Assembly: GCA_026195895.1 (NCBI GenBank)
Contig: JAPHRO010000024.1
Coordinates: 1 to 64,000, forward strand
Length of the DNA: 64,000 bases
Source: Gammaproteobacteria bacterium
GTDB lineage: Bacteria > Pseudomonadota > Gammaproteobacteria > SZUA-229
Direction of reading: 5' to 3'
A program made the position numbers and the translations under genes. Of the stretch, positions 38,780 to 47,844 are shown piece by piece. A model generated the notes under the pieces. It was not told the DNA's origin. It saw nothing but the letters and a program-made list of their open reading frames with translations, and ran no database searches. Numbering within the stretch: the stretch's first letter is position 1; each line of letters opens with the position of its first letter.

Positions 38780-40477
38780 TTAAACCAGAATCATTTCATT
38801 AAGGCCTGCACCTGCAGGAATCATAGGATAAACGTTTTCTTCACGATCAATAACGAAGTCGAGGAAAACCAGTCGATCTTTATATTTTCCAACCGCATCA
38901 TCCAGTGCCTTGCGAACATCCTCCGGTTTATCAATCCGAATACCCACATGACCATACGCTTCTGCCAACGCCACAAAATCAGGATGCACGTCCATAACGG
39001 AGTTTGCATAACGTTTATCGTAAAAGAATTCCTGCCACTGGCGTACCATGCCCAGATAACCATTATTTAGATTAATAATTTTAACCGGCAAACCGTATTG
39101 CAGGCAGGTTGCCAGCTCCTGGATACACATCTGTATGCTGCCTTCACCAGTAATACAGGCAACCGTCTCATCCGGAAATGCTACCTGAACACCCATGGCA
39201 GCAGGCAAACCGAAGCCCATGGTGCCCAGACCACCAGAATTAATCCACCGGCGCGGCTTATCAAATCCGTAAAACTGTGCGGCAAACATCTGATGCTGAC
39301 CGACATCGGAAGCAACAAAAGCGTCGCCTTTAGTGGCTTCGTGCAACTGCTCCACCACATACTGCGGTTTGATGGTGTCACTATCACGATCATACTTGAG
39401 ACAATCCTGGGCACGCCATTCTTCAATTTGCTGCCACCAGGACTCCATCGCACCCGCTTCCAGATGACGCTTGTCTGCCGCCAGCAATTTATTGAGTCCA
39501 TCCATAACCTGCTTCACGTCACCCACGATCGGCACATCGACTTTGACGTTTTTGGAAATCGACGCTGGGTCAACATCAACATGGACAATTCTGGCATCCG
39601 GGCAGAATTTCTCCAGATTTCCCGTTACGCGGTCATCAAACCGTGCGCCGATCGCAATCAGCACATCACAGTTATGCATGGCCATATTGGCTTCATAGGT
39701 GCCGTGCATACCCAGCATGCCGACAAACTGTTTGTCGCTGGCGGGATAAGCACCCAGCCCCATCAAGGTATTGGTGATCGGTGCTCCCAGTGTGCGGGCA
39801 AATTCAGTCAAAGCTTCCGAGGCATTACTTAATATGACCCCACCGCCGGTGTATATCATTGGACGTTTCGCGCTGAGAATAATATCCAGCGCTTTTTTGA
39901 TCTGACCCGGATGTCCTTTAACCGTCGGGTTATAAGAACGCATTTTTATTTCACGCGGATAGGAGAACACGGCCTTGGCAGCAGTAATGTCTTTAGGGAT
40001 ATCGACAACTACCGGACCAGGGCGACCGGTTGTAGCCACATAAAAAGCTTTTTTTATAGTCGTCGCAATATCTTCAACATTCTCAATGAGAAAATTGTGT
40101 TTCACCACAGGTCGGGTAATACCAACAGAATCCACTTCCTGGAAGGCGTCATTACCAATCAGTGGCTTGGGCACCTGGCCCGTCAGCACAACCATAGGGA
40201 TGGAGTCCATATAGGCCGTAGCGATACCGGTTACCGCATTTGTAGCACCAGGGCCTGAAGTCACTAATACCACGCCTGGTTTTCCGGTGCTACGCGCATA
40301 GCCATCAGCCGCGTGCGTCGCACCCTGCTCATGACGAACCAGGATATGCTGCAGTTTGTCCTGCCTGTGAATCGCATCATAAATATGCAGGACAGCTCCG
40401 CCTGGATATCCAAAAAGATGTTCAACACCCTCTTCAATAAGAGACTGAACAACTATTTCAGCACCGGTTAATTCCAC
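38780..40477 (-). CDS. ilvB: Acetolactate synthase large subunit
   Basis: First common enzyme of branched-chain synthesis, a thiamine diphosphate and FAD enzyme. The 565 residues have the catalytic Glu in [17 protein letters not shown] near 50 and the ThDP motif GEGSIQMC...[14 protein letters not shown] near 445-480. It could equally be named ilvI; the name is a matter of convention. It is preceded by an 18-residue leader with consecutive Leu, Val and Ile codons. Confidence 0.95.
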   Translation of the reverse strand: MELTGAEIVVQSLIEEGVEHLFGYPGGAVLHIYDAIHRQDKLQHILVRHEQGATHAADGYARSTGKPGVVLVTSGPGATNAVTGIATAYMDSIPMVVLTGQVPKPLIGNDAFQEVDSVGITRPVVKHNFLIENVEDIATTIKKAFYVATTGRPGPVVVDIPKDITAAKAVFSYPREIKMRSYNPTVKGHPGQIKKALDIILSAKRPMIYTGGGVILSNASEALTEFARTLGAPITNTLMGLGAYPASDKQFVGMLGMHGTYEANMAMHNCDVLIAIGARFDDRVTGNLEKFCPDARIVHVDVDPASISKNVKVDVPIVGDVKQVMDGLNKLLAADKRHLEAGAMESWWQQIEEWRAQDCLKYDRDSDTIKPQYVVEQLHEATKGDAFVASDVGQHQMFAAQFYGFDKPRRWINSGGLGTMGFGLPAAMGVQVAFPDETVACITGEGSIQMCIQELATCLQYGLPVKIINLNNGYLGMVRQWQEFFYDKRYANSVMDVHPDFVALAEAYGHVGIRIDKPEDVRKALDDAVGKYKDRLVFLDFVIDREENVYPMIPAGAGLNEMILV

Positions 40478-40496
40478 CTTAATGTCTCCACCTGTA

Positions 40497-40596
40497 AAAA
40501 ACCTTATAAATCATAGACTTTTTGATCGCCATGATTTTTCGCGAGCCACGCAGTTTACCCTGATTCCCGGACTGAGTCACGATTTCAGCGAAAAAT
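40497..40596 (-). promoter_or_regulatory. Alternative hairpins in the ilvB leader
   Basis: On the minus strand, ATTTTTCGC at 40588-40596, which overlaps the last codons of the leader ORF, is complementary to GCGAAAAAT at 40534-40542. The second arm overlaps AAATCAT, which can pair with ATGATTT further on (16-nt loop), followed by ATAAGG and six T at 40492-40497 region. The two pairings exclude each other, as in attenuators. The second hairpin is AT-rich and would be weak. Confidence 0.4.
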
Positions 40597-40641
40597 TATG
40601 ATAACCAGATAACGCCTCAATGAAAATGAAGTTTCGATCAT
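40585..40641 (-). CDS. Branched-chain leader peptide of ilvBHC
   Basis: An 18-residue ORF, MIETSFSLRRYLVIIIFR, ends 107 bp before ilvB on the same strand. Five consecutive codons, CTG GTT ATC ATA ATT, encode Leu-Val-Ile-Ile-Ile, the three end products of the pathway. GGAG lies seven bases before the ATG, a good ribosome-binding site. The layout matches ribosome-mediated attenuation leaders of ilv operons in other gammaproteobacteria (E. coli ilvL, ivbL), although the sequence itself differs. Confidence 0.72.
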   Translation of the reverse strand: MIETSFSLRRYLVIIIFR

Positions 40642-40695
40642 GTCGTCACTCCAGTTTGCCGAACTTACTTTCTCAGCATCCAGTTACTAATGGCA

Positions 40696-40732
40696 TAAAA
40701 AAAGCCCCGACCAGAAGGTCGGGGCTTTTAGA
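40696..40732 (-). terminator. Rho-independent terminator of the 40753 gene
   Basis: AGCCCCGACC-AGAA-GGTCGGGGCT, about 40703-40726, followed on the minus strand by seven T. It separates the periplasmic protein gene from the ilv leader promoter. Confidence 0.92.
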
Positions 40733-40752
40733 TGCTTTCGACCTTGCTTAAC

Positions 40753-41679
40753 TTACCATTCTTCGACGTCTTTTTTACCACCTGCGACGTTCATTAGAAC
40801 TTCTTTGATCGCATCTGGAGTCGGCATAATGTTCATAAAGCTGTTATCACCCATCATGCTCAGGTCAGGGAAGTTGATTGCAATGCGGAAACGCGCATGC
40901 AGTGCTTCAGCTTCTGAACCTTTTACCAGGATCTCATAGGGTAAATGCGCTGTAGAACGCAAAGGTTTAAAATCGATTTCGCTCATGATGAAAGTTTCAT
41001 CCATGTACTTTTTACCTTCATCAGGTGCTTTCATACCCACACCAAACAGAGTCTGGTTGGTGCCTGGAATATCGATACGATAAACTTTTGAGGCGCCATT
41101 TTTTTTAGCACTCAGGTTTTTCTCGATGGTCTGAACCAGTTTGTCATGGCTGCCCGCTGTAGCAAGTTCCAGCGGCTCATCAAAATACTCCATGCCAAAG
41201 GTATAGTGGTACTTACCCAGCTTTCTTTCAGTCAGGCCTTCTTCAGGACCAAAGTCCTGAACGTAACCCAGGGCTTTTTTCAGCGCAGATGAAGTTGCAG
41301 CAAGATTGCCTTTGATGAAATAGGCTTTAGCCATGTAGAAAGGGTTAGTATAAGAAATCTGTGTTTTACCACCCATTTCAGTCAGCGAAATACGCTGTGC
41401 TGCAATATAGCCACCACGATCATGACTAGCAGCTTCTTTTTTCAGTTCTGCATTGGTAACCACAACAATGTGAGCACCTGCAAAAGGCGAATACTCACCG
41501 GCGATTTCAAAACCGTTGTCCTGTAATGCTTTTTTAGTGCCTTCCAGTTTATCTGCAATCGTGCCAGCTTCATTTGAAGCCAAAACAAAAGGCAGGTATG
41601 TTTCTGCTGCCTGAGCAACCGCTGCAGCCAGACCCAAGGTCAGTGCTAATGCATAAGAAGTTAAAGATTTAATGTTCAT
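40753..41679 (-). CDS. Periplasmic protein, possibly DUF302-like
   Basis: A 308-residue protein with a signal peptide cleaved near AQA-AE (24). The segment KKALQDNGFEIAGEYSPFAGAH and the following strand-helix pattern (IVVVTNAELKKEAA...GGYIAAQRISL, SYTNPFYMAKAY) recall the DUF302 fold; this is a tentative visual match. Function unknown. It lies between the ilv operon and a FadL-type porin, with its own terminator, so it is probably a single-gene unit. Confidence 0.6.
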   Translation of the reverse strand: MNIKSLTSYALALTLGLAAAVAQAAETYLPFVLASNEAGTIADKLEGTKKALQDNGFEIAGEYSPFAGAHIVVVTNAELKKEAASHDRGGYIAAQRISLTEMGGKTQISYTNPFYMAKAYFIKGNLAATSSALKKALGYVQDFGPEEGLTERKLGKYHYTFGMEYFDEPLELATAGSHDKLVQTIEKNLSAKKNGASKVYRIDIPGTNQTLFGVGMKAPDEGKKYMDETFIMSEIDFKPLRSTAHLPYEILVKGSEAEALHARFRIAINFPDLSMMGDNSFMNIMPTPDAIKEVLMNVAGGKKDVEEW

Positions 41680-41876
41680 TTTTGTATGACTCCGTCCCCT
41701 AATATAAGGTATTTTTAATTAACCACGCTTAAATAACGCTGGCTAAAATTAACCTTGCGCCTACATGCTTGTCAACGAAATATTGTAGTTTTTTGTATAG
41801 AAGAATTTGCTAATTTAGAGAGAGATAAACTTATTTATTATTTAAAATTACATTATTGTTTTCTGATATTTGAAAC

Positions 41877-41909
41877 CAAAAAAAGCCGTGCATTGCACGG
41901 CTTTTTTCA
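41877..41909 (-). terminator. Rho-independent terminator of the FadL-type gene
   Basis: GCCGTGC-ATT-GCACGGC at 41885-41901, with T-rich sequence on both strands (CTTTTTT on plus, CTTTTTTT on minus). It lies 21 bp past the fadL-like stop. Confidence 0.9.
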
Positions 41910-41929
41910 TCGGAACAATTGCAGTTTGT

Positions 41930-43423
41930 TTAGAATTTCATGGAATAAGTTCCCGTAAATTCATATTGATCCATTTCGATTTCGATATTGGTAGCACCTC
42001 CATCGAATGGATTCGCACCCGACACATCATTCGCCAGCGCATACATACCCGCAAAGGTGAATTCAGCATCCGCACCTAGTGGCATGGTGAAACCAAAGGT
42101 TATATGTTGCTCAATAACTGCTGGTGCCAGGATATTAAATAATACTTCATTGCTATCCATCGGCGCATCACCATGGCTGAAGCCTACACGCCAGATCATA
42201 TCATCCATGTCCCACTGGTAGCCCACTTTCAGGATGGTCATATCATCCCAGCCAAAACCGGCACCGCTGGAACCGCCCAGGCAACCAACACCGGATGCCG
42301 CTTGAGGTCCGCCATTCATAACACTATTCAGCGCATCCACACAGGAACCATTGGTTAGCTGCGAAATAGAATTTGCAATAGATGCTACATCACTGTAATA
42401 AATCTGCTGCAGGTCAACCACCAGTTTGGATTTATTATCAATATCCCAGGCAATACCTATGGATGCAGTCGCTGGAATATCAAAATCACCGCCTTCTGCG
42501 AACAAACCGGCATAGTCATCGAATTCACTCATGGACATCTTTGTCTGATAGGAAACACCAAAAGCCACATCCGGCGCCACTTTAGTCTGGTAACCCAATT
42601 TAGCACCGAAGCCTGATGACGTATCATGGCCCGAAGCATTGCTTAAGTTGTTAGGATCTAGCGAAAAACCACCGAAGCCATTCAGACCGGTCGCCTTGAA
42701 CTGCTGGTAAGCAAAGATAATACCCGCACCCCAGGAGGAGTTGGCGTCAATTTTTTTCGCATAAGACAGATTGAAGAACAACTGGGACAAATCAACTCCG
42801 GCTTCACCGGCGCCAAATGTACCTGGAGTTGTGCCAATAACATAGGCATCGCGTCCACCTGGGTCCGATGCTGATGCATTTGGAACCAGACCTGTCGCTG
42901 TCGCACCTGTCGATGTCTTGTATTCAGTATTCATACCACCGTTGCCATAAACACCCAGCGCCAGGGCGCTTTCGCTGTCCAGCCGCCAGTTATAGGCAAA
43001 ATGGGGCACCAGGAACATTTCGTTATCACTGTCAATCGACTGACCGCCGCTGCCCACTGTAAACGGTGGCTGTACGACATTTGGCGGGGTACAACCAGTT
43101 GCGTTTGTAGGCCATGGATCATCACAAAATGCACCGACCGGTGTACCATCTGGTGCTGGAGCTGAGCCAGTTGTCGTATAAGAACGCATCGGTGCAAACA
43201 AACCGGCACCCACATCCAGACGTTCACCCATAAATGCGATACCCGCCGGATTGTTGGCTACTGCCATCGCATCCTGTGAATAAGCAACACCTGCACCTGC
43301 CAGGCCTTTTTCTTTCGTACTGTATCCGTGTGCAAAATAACCATTCGTTGCATGTGCTGCTGATGACGCCAACAGCCCTGTAACTGATAAGGCGATTAAG
43401 GATTTATTAAAACCACTTGACAT
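41930..43423 (-). CDS. FadL/OmpP1-family outer-membrane transporter
   Basis: The 497-residue precursor has a signal peptide ending AHA-TNGYFAHG and the family N-terminal hatch region with GAGVAYSQDAMAVANNPAGIAFMGERLDVG. The C-terminus is barrel-like and ends in Phe (GTYSMKF). FadL-type proteins take up long-chain fatty acids or other hydrophobic compounds; the substrate here is unknown. A ribosome-binding site (TGAGGATAACA) precedes the ATG. Confidence 0.85.
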   Translation of the reverse strand: MSSGFNKSLIALSVTGLLASSAAHATNGYFAHGYSTKEKGLAGAGVAYSQDAMAVANNPAGIAFMGERLDVGAGLFAPMRSYTTTGSAPAPDGTPVGAFCDDPWPTNATGCTPPNVVQPPFTVGSGGQSIDSDNEMFLVPHFAYNWRLDSESALALGVYGNGGMNTEYKTSTGATATGLVPNASASDPGGRDAYVIGTTPGTFGAGEAGVDLSQLFFNLSYAKKIDANSSWGAGIIFAYQQFKATGLNGFGGFSLDPNNLSNASGHDTSSGFGAKLGYQTKVAPDVAFGVSYQTKMSMSEFDDYAGLFAEGGDFDIPATASIGIAWDIDNKSKLVVDLQQIYYSDVASIANSISQLTNGSCVDALNSVMNGGPQAASGVGCLGGSSGAGFGWDDMTILKVGYQWDMDDMIWRVGFSHGDAPMDSNEVLFNILAPAVIEQHITFGFTMPLGADAEFTFAGMYALANDVSGANPFDGGATNIEIEMDQYEFTGTYSMKF

Positions 43424-43618
43424 ATTGTTATCCTCAATGGAGTTATGCGCTTTTTAGCGCGTTTTATTTAATTATGTGCTCCGTTACTTTTGCTCTCGCT
43501 TGCCCTGCCCGGCGAACATTCTCAAAGCTAGCTTTCTTTGTCAAACAAAAACAATTGCAATCCAGGCAACTTCACTCCTTTTAGTCCAGTAAATATAAAT
43601 AAGCAAATATATAAGGGG

Positions 43619-43646
43619 TATATACAGCTTTATTTAACTGTATATA
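43619..43646. promoter_or_regulatory. Perfect 9-bp inverted repeat, candidate operator
   Basis: TATATACAG (43619-43627) and CTGTATATA (43638-43646) are separated by ten bases. It lies about 200 bp upstream of the FadL-type start. TACTGTATATA-like sequences are LexA-type in some bacteria, but the 10-bp spacing here differs from the LexA box, so the binding protein is unknown. Confidence 0.45.
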
Positions 43647-43784
43647 TCCAAGATCAATAAGGATGCATAAACATATTAGAATACTCTAAAGTTGGCACGC
43701 AAATTCTGGCGCCTGATACCTTCCTGTTTATTTTATGAACTTTAATAAAGTGCCTGCATAAATAGACAGAACAGAATACTGCGC

Positions 43785-43822
43785 AAAAAAAAGCCTGATA
43801 GATATAAATCCATCAGGCTTTT
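43785..43822 (-). terminator. Rho-independent terminator of the rhodanese gene
   Basis: AGCCTGAT-agatataaatcc-ATCAGGCT at 43792-43819, followed on the minus strand by eight T. It lies about 30 bp past the stop. Confidence 0.88.
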
Positions 43823-43851
43823 GCAGATATATTTTTTTGAATAATACTCGA

Positions 43852-44172
43852 TCAGGCAACCAGCGGCATGCCCTGTCTTTGCCAGGCCATGATACCGCCC
43901 TGGAGATTGTATACATTGTCAAAACCCTGAGCCGCCATGAATCCAACTCCCTGAGCTGATCTGGCGCCACTGCGGCAATACAGCACACAGAAGTCATCAT
44001 TGTTAATTTCATTCAATCTAACGGGCAAGGTATGTAAGGGTAATTTTTCTGCATTTGGGATAATACCAGCAGCCATTTCCGCCACGCTACGCACATCCAG
44101 AAGACGTACATTTTTGCCTTCATCTATATATTGTTTCAAGGTATTAACGTCTACTTCCTTTATTGAAAACAC
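43852..44172 (-). CDS. Single-domain rhodanese sulfurtransferase
   Basis: A 106-residue single rhodanese domain with LLDVRSVAEMAAGIIPNA near 24-41 and active-site loop YCRSGARS with Cys66. The six-residue loop starting CRSGAR fits sulfur-accepting rhodaneses (GlpE/PspE-like). No signal peptide is visible, so it is cytosolic. It lies divergent from the DsrE-like gene, in the sulfur gene region. Confidence 0.85.
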   Translation of the reverse strand: MFSIKEVDVNTLKQYIDEGKNVRLLDVRSVAEMAAGIIPNAEKLPLHTLPVRLNEINNDDFCVLYCRSGARSAQGVGFMAAQGFDNVYNLQGGIMAWQRQGMPLVA

Positions 44173-44589
44173 TCTGTCACCTATATAAGCAATTCATTAA
44201 ATACGAGATTCTATTATGAATAGATCAAAAAACAAAACAATTTATAGATCATATTAATATTAAAATATACCGATATACCGGCCGTCCGAATATCGCACGC
44301 CCATCAAATTGGCTAAAACGTAACTAATTAATCTTTAATTTTCAAATACTTGGAGATGCTTTCCGAAGCCTGCCACAGATAATCTTTTCGCCTGTAAATA
44401 ACAGCCATATAAAAATATTTTCACCATAACACTTGCCTTTTATTCGTATTAAAAGGTAAGGTTTAAGCTTAAAAATCATACAATCGACTAATTTTTTAAT
44501 TTACAGGTTTTTTGGGTCAGCAACAGGCACCTGACTGCATCAGCAAAAACGCCCGCTACCCCACATATTAATTCTTGAGGAGACAACAA
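44173..44589. other. 417-bp divergent intergenic region, rhodanese/dsrE-like
   Basis: AT-rich region with divergent promoters expected. A 10-bp inverted repeat with one G-U pair, CTTGCCTTTT (44432-44441) and AAAAGGTAAG (44451-44460), lies about 130 bp before the DsrE-like start. No gene or T-run terminator is seen. Confidence 0.5.
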
Positions 44590-45105
44590 ATGAGTGACAA
44601 TCGCAAGCTGACCATTATTGCAACCAAGGGCACCCTGGACTGGGCCTACCCACCGTTCATTCTGGCTAGCACCGCTGCAGCGCTGGGAATGGAATGCTCA
44701 GTTTTTTACACTTTCTATGGCCTGAATCTATTATTGAAAGACACCAGCAGCCTGAGAGTTACGCCGACTGGTAATCCTTCTATGCCAATGAAAATGCCTA
44801 TGGGACCTAAATGGCTAAAAGCTATCGATTTTGGCCCTAAAATTCCCAACATCATGTGGAATGTTCCTTTCATGGACAGCATCGCTACCACATTAATGAA
44901 GAAAACCATCTCTAATTGTGGTGTGGCTACAATTGATGAGTTACGTGAGCTGTGTCAGGAAGCCGAAGTAAAATTCCTCGCCTGCCAGATGACAGTTGAA
45001 CTTTTTGGTTATGATCACTCTCAATTTATTGATGGTGTTGACTATGTAGGTGCAGCCACTTACTTTGAAGAATCGTCAGACGCAACACAGTCACTGTTTA
45101 TCTAA
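44590..45105 (+). CDS. DsrE2-like sulfur-transfer protein
   Basis: The 171-residue protein resembles the DsrE/DsrF family, DsrE2 branch: IIATKGTLDWAYPPFILASTAAALGMECSVFYTFYGLNLL at the start, and KFLACQMTVELFGYD with Cys132, which aligns with the sulfur-binding Cys of the family; Cys110 is a second candidate. DsrE2-type proteins work with rhodanese and TusA in cytoplasmic sulfur trafficking of sulfur oxidisers. The start at 44590 follows GAGGAG by seven bases; a TTG 15 bp upstream is rejected. Confidence 0.85.
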   Translation: MSDNRKLTIIATKGTLDWAYPPFILASTAAALGMECSVFYTFYGLNLLLKDTSSLRVTPTGNPSMPMKMPMGPKWLKAIDFGPKIPNIMWNVPFMDSIATTLMKKTISNCGVATIDELRELCQEAEVKFLACQMTVELFGYDHSQFIDGVDYVGAATYFEESSDATQSLFI

Positions 45106-45130
45106 CAACAATAGATAATCAACCTAGATT

Positions 45131-45166
45131 AAAGGCTGCACTTTAAAACTGTGTAGCCTTTTTTTA
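45131..45166 (+). terminator. Rho-independent terminator of the DsrE2-like gene
   Basis: AAGGCTGCAC-tttaaaact-GTGTAGCCTT at 45132-45160, followed by a T run to 45165. Confidence 0.88.
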
Positions 45167-45239
45167 TGGCTGTGTATTATTTAATTAACCCCACTCAAAA
45201 CCCATGACTCAAATTTTAAGATACAATATCTGATACAAA

Positions 45240-46649
45240 ATGCGCTTCTTTCCTTCCAGCTTACTATCCCTGTTTTTGATGCTATCGCCATATCAGGTCA
45301 GCGGGGAACTCCCTGATTTAGGTGACCCAACCCAGTTAACTGTTTCGCCTCATCAGGAATATATGATGGGTAAAAGTTTTTTCCAGACCCTTAAAGCGAA
45401 TGTACCTTTTGTGGACACCCTGGAAGTTAACGATTATCTAAATACTCTGGGCCAGAAACTGGTATCTCAAAGTGACCAGCCCGACCAGAACTTCAAGTTT
45501 TTCATACTTAAAATACCCAGCATAAATGCATTTGCAGGGCCTGATGCACATATCGGCATACATTCTGGACTGATTTTAGCGGCTGACAATGAAAGTGAAC
45601 TGGCCGGCGTACTGGCACATGAAATATCTCATGTTACCCAGCGACATTTGGCGCGCGCGCAATCGGAAGGCACATCGCCGGCAGCAATTTTTGCGGCTAT
45701 TCTGGCAGGAATACTGGTTGGCGCTGAAAATCCTGATGCTGGTGCCGCGATCATCTATGGTGGCACCGCAGCCATGATGCAATCACAGATCAACTTTACC
45801 CGTCACAACGAATATGAAGCAGACCGCGTCGGCATCTCGATTTTAAGAAAAGCCAATATAAACCCGGATGGTATGGCTCAATTCTTTGAAACTTTACTGG
45901 AAAACACTGATTCCAATAATATTCTGTCGCAAATGGAATACCTGCGCACTCATCCACTTAGTACCACTCGCATCGCTGAAGCCAGGCATCGCATATCTGA
46001 TAAAGATGCTAATTTGCCTAAAGACAGTCTGAATTTTCAATTAACCAAAGCACAGGTAGTGATTTCTGCAAGTACGTCTTTACCGGCACAAATTAAAAAA
46101 CTGAAATCATTGCCTGCAGATAAAAAAAATATTGTCACTCGCTACATGCTTGCTATTGCCTTGACTGCCGATGATAAAGCCAGTGAAGCCATAGAAATAT
46201 TACTGCCTTTAATCGAAGAGCATGAACATCCCTGGTTCCAGTTAGCCCTTGCCAAAGCCTATATCCAGGCAAATAAACAGGAACAAGCACTGGAGATATT
46301 AAGAGTACTTGAAAAGCTGTATCCAAATTACCTTCCGGTAACTATCTATTATGTAGAAATGCTCAATCATTTTGGCCAGTATGATGAAGCAATCAAACTG
46401 TTAAAACGCTTATTGCAGTACCAGAAACAAACTATTATTTACAAAACTTTGGCCCAGTCCTATTTTTCAAATGGACAGACAGGTGCAGCACTTGAAGCCA
46501 CCAGTTATCAATATGAACTGGATGGCTACATTAAGCTGGCGGCACAGCAAATAGAAAATGCCTTAAAACAGCCTGATTTAAACCCGATCACCATACAAAG
46601 ACTGGAAAGCAGGAAAAAAGAACTCACCTCCCAGATGTCGCAAAAATAA
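45240..46649 (+). CDS. bepA: BepA-type periplasmic M48 metalloprotease with TPR
   Basis: BepA (YfgC) is a periplasmic zinc protease and chaperone for outer-membrane and LPS assembly. The 469-residue precursor has a signal peptide (about 1-22), the M48 domain with HEISH (His127, Glu128, His131) and the third ligand in NEYEADRVG near 197, and a C-terminal TPR region (about 290-450). Length fits E. coli BepA (487). It is co-oriented with soxX but 293 bp away. Confidence 0.9.
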   Translation: MRFFPSSLLSLFLMLSPYQVSGELPDLGDPTQLTVSPHQEYMMGKSFFQTLKANVPFVDTLEVNDYLNTLGQKLVSQSDQPDQNFKFFILKIPSINAFAGPDAHIGIHSGLILAADNESELAGVLAHEISHVTQRHLARAQSEGTSPAAIFAAILAGILVGAENPDAGAAIIYGGTAAMMQSQINFTRHNEYEADRVGISILRKANINPDGMAQFFETLLENTDSNNILSQMEYLRTHPLSTTRIAEARHRISDKDANLPKDSLNFQLTKAQVVISASTSLPAQIKKLKSLPADKKNIVTRYMLAIALTADDKASEAIEILLPLIEEHEHPWFQLALAKAYIQANKQEQALEILRVLEKLYPNYLPVTIYYVEMLNHFGQYDEAIKLLKRLLQYQKQTIIYKTLAQSYFSNGQTGAALEATSYQYELDGYIKLAAQQIENALKQPDLNPITIQRLESRKKELTSQMSQK

Positions 46650-46663
46650 GACATGAAGCTATA

Positions 46664-46683
46664 TTAATATTTTCTAATATTAA
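46664..46683. repeat. AT-rich hairpin after bepA
   Basis: TTAATATT-TTCT-AATATTAA is a perfect 8-bp inverted repeat 15 bp past the bepA stop. It has no T run, so terminator function is uncertain. Confidence 0.4.
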
Positions 46684-46822
46684 GTGAAGGTAACATATTG
46701 AAACAGCTCAAATTTTTCTTGCCATACGCTTTCCATGGAGTATGCTATATGCGTTGATCTGATATATATAAAAACAATAAGCTAGTACATCCATTAAAAG
46801 TAATCCCGGTTTAACAAGGTAA

Positions 46823-46844
46823 ACATCATTTTTAAAAATGATGT
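46823..46844. promoter_or_regulatory. Perfect 22-bp palindrome upstream of soxX
   Basis: ACATCATTTTT joined directly to AAAAATGATGT is self-complementary. It lies about 100 bp before the soxX start, where a regulator-binding site or promoter overlap is expected. As RNA it would leave almost no loop, so a DNA operator is more likely than a terminator. Confidence 0.5.
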
Positions 46845-46942
46845 ACTTTATAAATGGCAGTAAAGATGGAAAAATATAATCTGAGTACTATCTATAGTGA
46901 TCAGCTTTACTAACCCCACGTAAAATGTTTGAGGAGTGAATT

Positions 46943-47317
46943 ATGCGGCACACCGCAAAAGCCATATCTACAGTGACCTCGATCGCTGCACTTCTGGGCA
47001 GCTTTGCCTTATCAATACCCGTAGTATCCAATGCAGCAGAAGCTGATGATATTGCGCAGGGCAAAAAAATTGCCTTTGATAGGAAAAAAGGTAACTGCCT
47101 GGCCTGTCACTATATCGAAGGTGGCGCTCTACCTGGTAATATAGGTCCGCCACTTATTGCAATGAAAGGCCGGTTCCCGGACAAGAGTATATTACGAGCC
47201 CAGATCTGGGACTCTCGTGTTAGCAATCCTAATACCCTCATGCCTCCTTTTGGCCCACACGAAGTGATGTCAAAAAGTGAAATTGATCAGGTTGTTGAGT
47301 TTATTTACTCGTTATAA
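46943..47317 (+). CDS. soxX: SoxX, monohaem cytochrome c of the SoxXA complex
   Basis: SoxX accepts electrons when SoxXA attaches thiosulfate to SoxY. The 124-residue precursor has a signal peptide ending about SNA-AE (31), one haem motif CLACH (Cys52, Cys55, His56), and the distal Met ligand in LMPPFG. It heads soxXYZA, preceded by a strong GAGGAG site. Confidence 0.93.
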   Translation: MRHTAKAISTVTSIAALLGSFALSIPVVSNAAEADDIAQGKKIAFDRKKGNCLACHYIEGGALPGNIGPPLIAMKGRFPDKSILRAQIWDSRVSNPNTLMPPFGPHEVMSKSEIDQVVEFIYSL

Positions 47318-47340
47318 AAAATTCTCAAGGTAAAGATACA

Positions 47341-47808
47341 ATGAATACAAAACGTAGAACATTTTTGAAAAGCACTGCTGCTGTCGGCGCGGTAGGCGTT
47401 GCGGTAAGTGCTGGCTTATTAACTCCTCGTGCAGTTTTTGCCGCATGGCCTAAAGCCGCATTTGAGGCGACCAGTCTGGACAGCGCGATTACAGCCGCAC
47501 ATGGCGGATCCGCTGCTGCTAGTGGCGACATCAAGCTGAAAGCGCCAGACATTGCTGAAAACGGTGCCGTAGTACCGATTACTGTAACCAGCAAAATCGC
47601 CGGAACTGAATCAATCAGCATTCTAGTTTCCAATAACCCGACTCCTCTTACGGGCACTTTTAACCTGGGCTCCAATACTGAAGGTTTTGTCTCTAGTCGT
47701 GTAAAAATGAGCAAAACATCTGACGTGGTTGTTGTTGTTAAAGCAGGCGGCAAGCTATACAGCGCCAAGAAAGAAGTCAAAGTAACAATCGGCGGCTGTG
47801 GCGGCTAA
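47341..47808 (+). CDS. soxY: SoxY, sulfur-carrier subunit
   Basis: SoxY carries the thiosulfate-derived sulfane on its C-terminal Cys. The 155-residue precursor has a Tat signal (KRRTFLKS) and the swinging-arm end GGCGG with Cys153. It starts 23 bp after soxX. Confidence 0.95.
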   Translation: MNTKRRTFLKSTAAVGAVGVAVSAGLLTPRAVFAAWPKAAFEATSLDSAITAAHGGSAAASGDIKLKAPDIAENGAVVPITVTSKIAGTESISILVSNNPTPLTGTFNLGSNTEGFVSSRVKMSKTSDVVVVVKAGGKLYSAKKEVKVTIGGCGG

Positions 47809-47844
47809 TCCCAATCTTTGGGCAAGAATTAGAGGAATCAAATA

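Larger units (their letters stand above)
43424..43851. other. 428-bp intergenic region between fadL-like and rhodanese genes
   Basis: It carries the promoter side of the FadL-type gene. GCGCT-TTTT-AGCGC lies near 43449-43462. A 9-bp perfect inverted repeat, TATATACAG / CTGTATATA, is at 43619-43627 and 43638-43646, flanked by GG and CC, a plausible operator. The rhodanese terminator is at 43785-43822. No ORF here looks real. Confidence 0.6.

Noticed and set aside
43728-44012. 94-codon minus-strand ORF overlapping the rhodanese gene
   Set aside because: It is out of frame with the well-supported rhodanese and spans its terminator.
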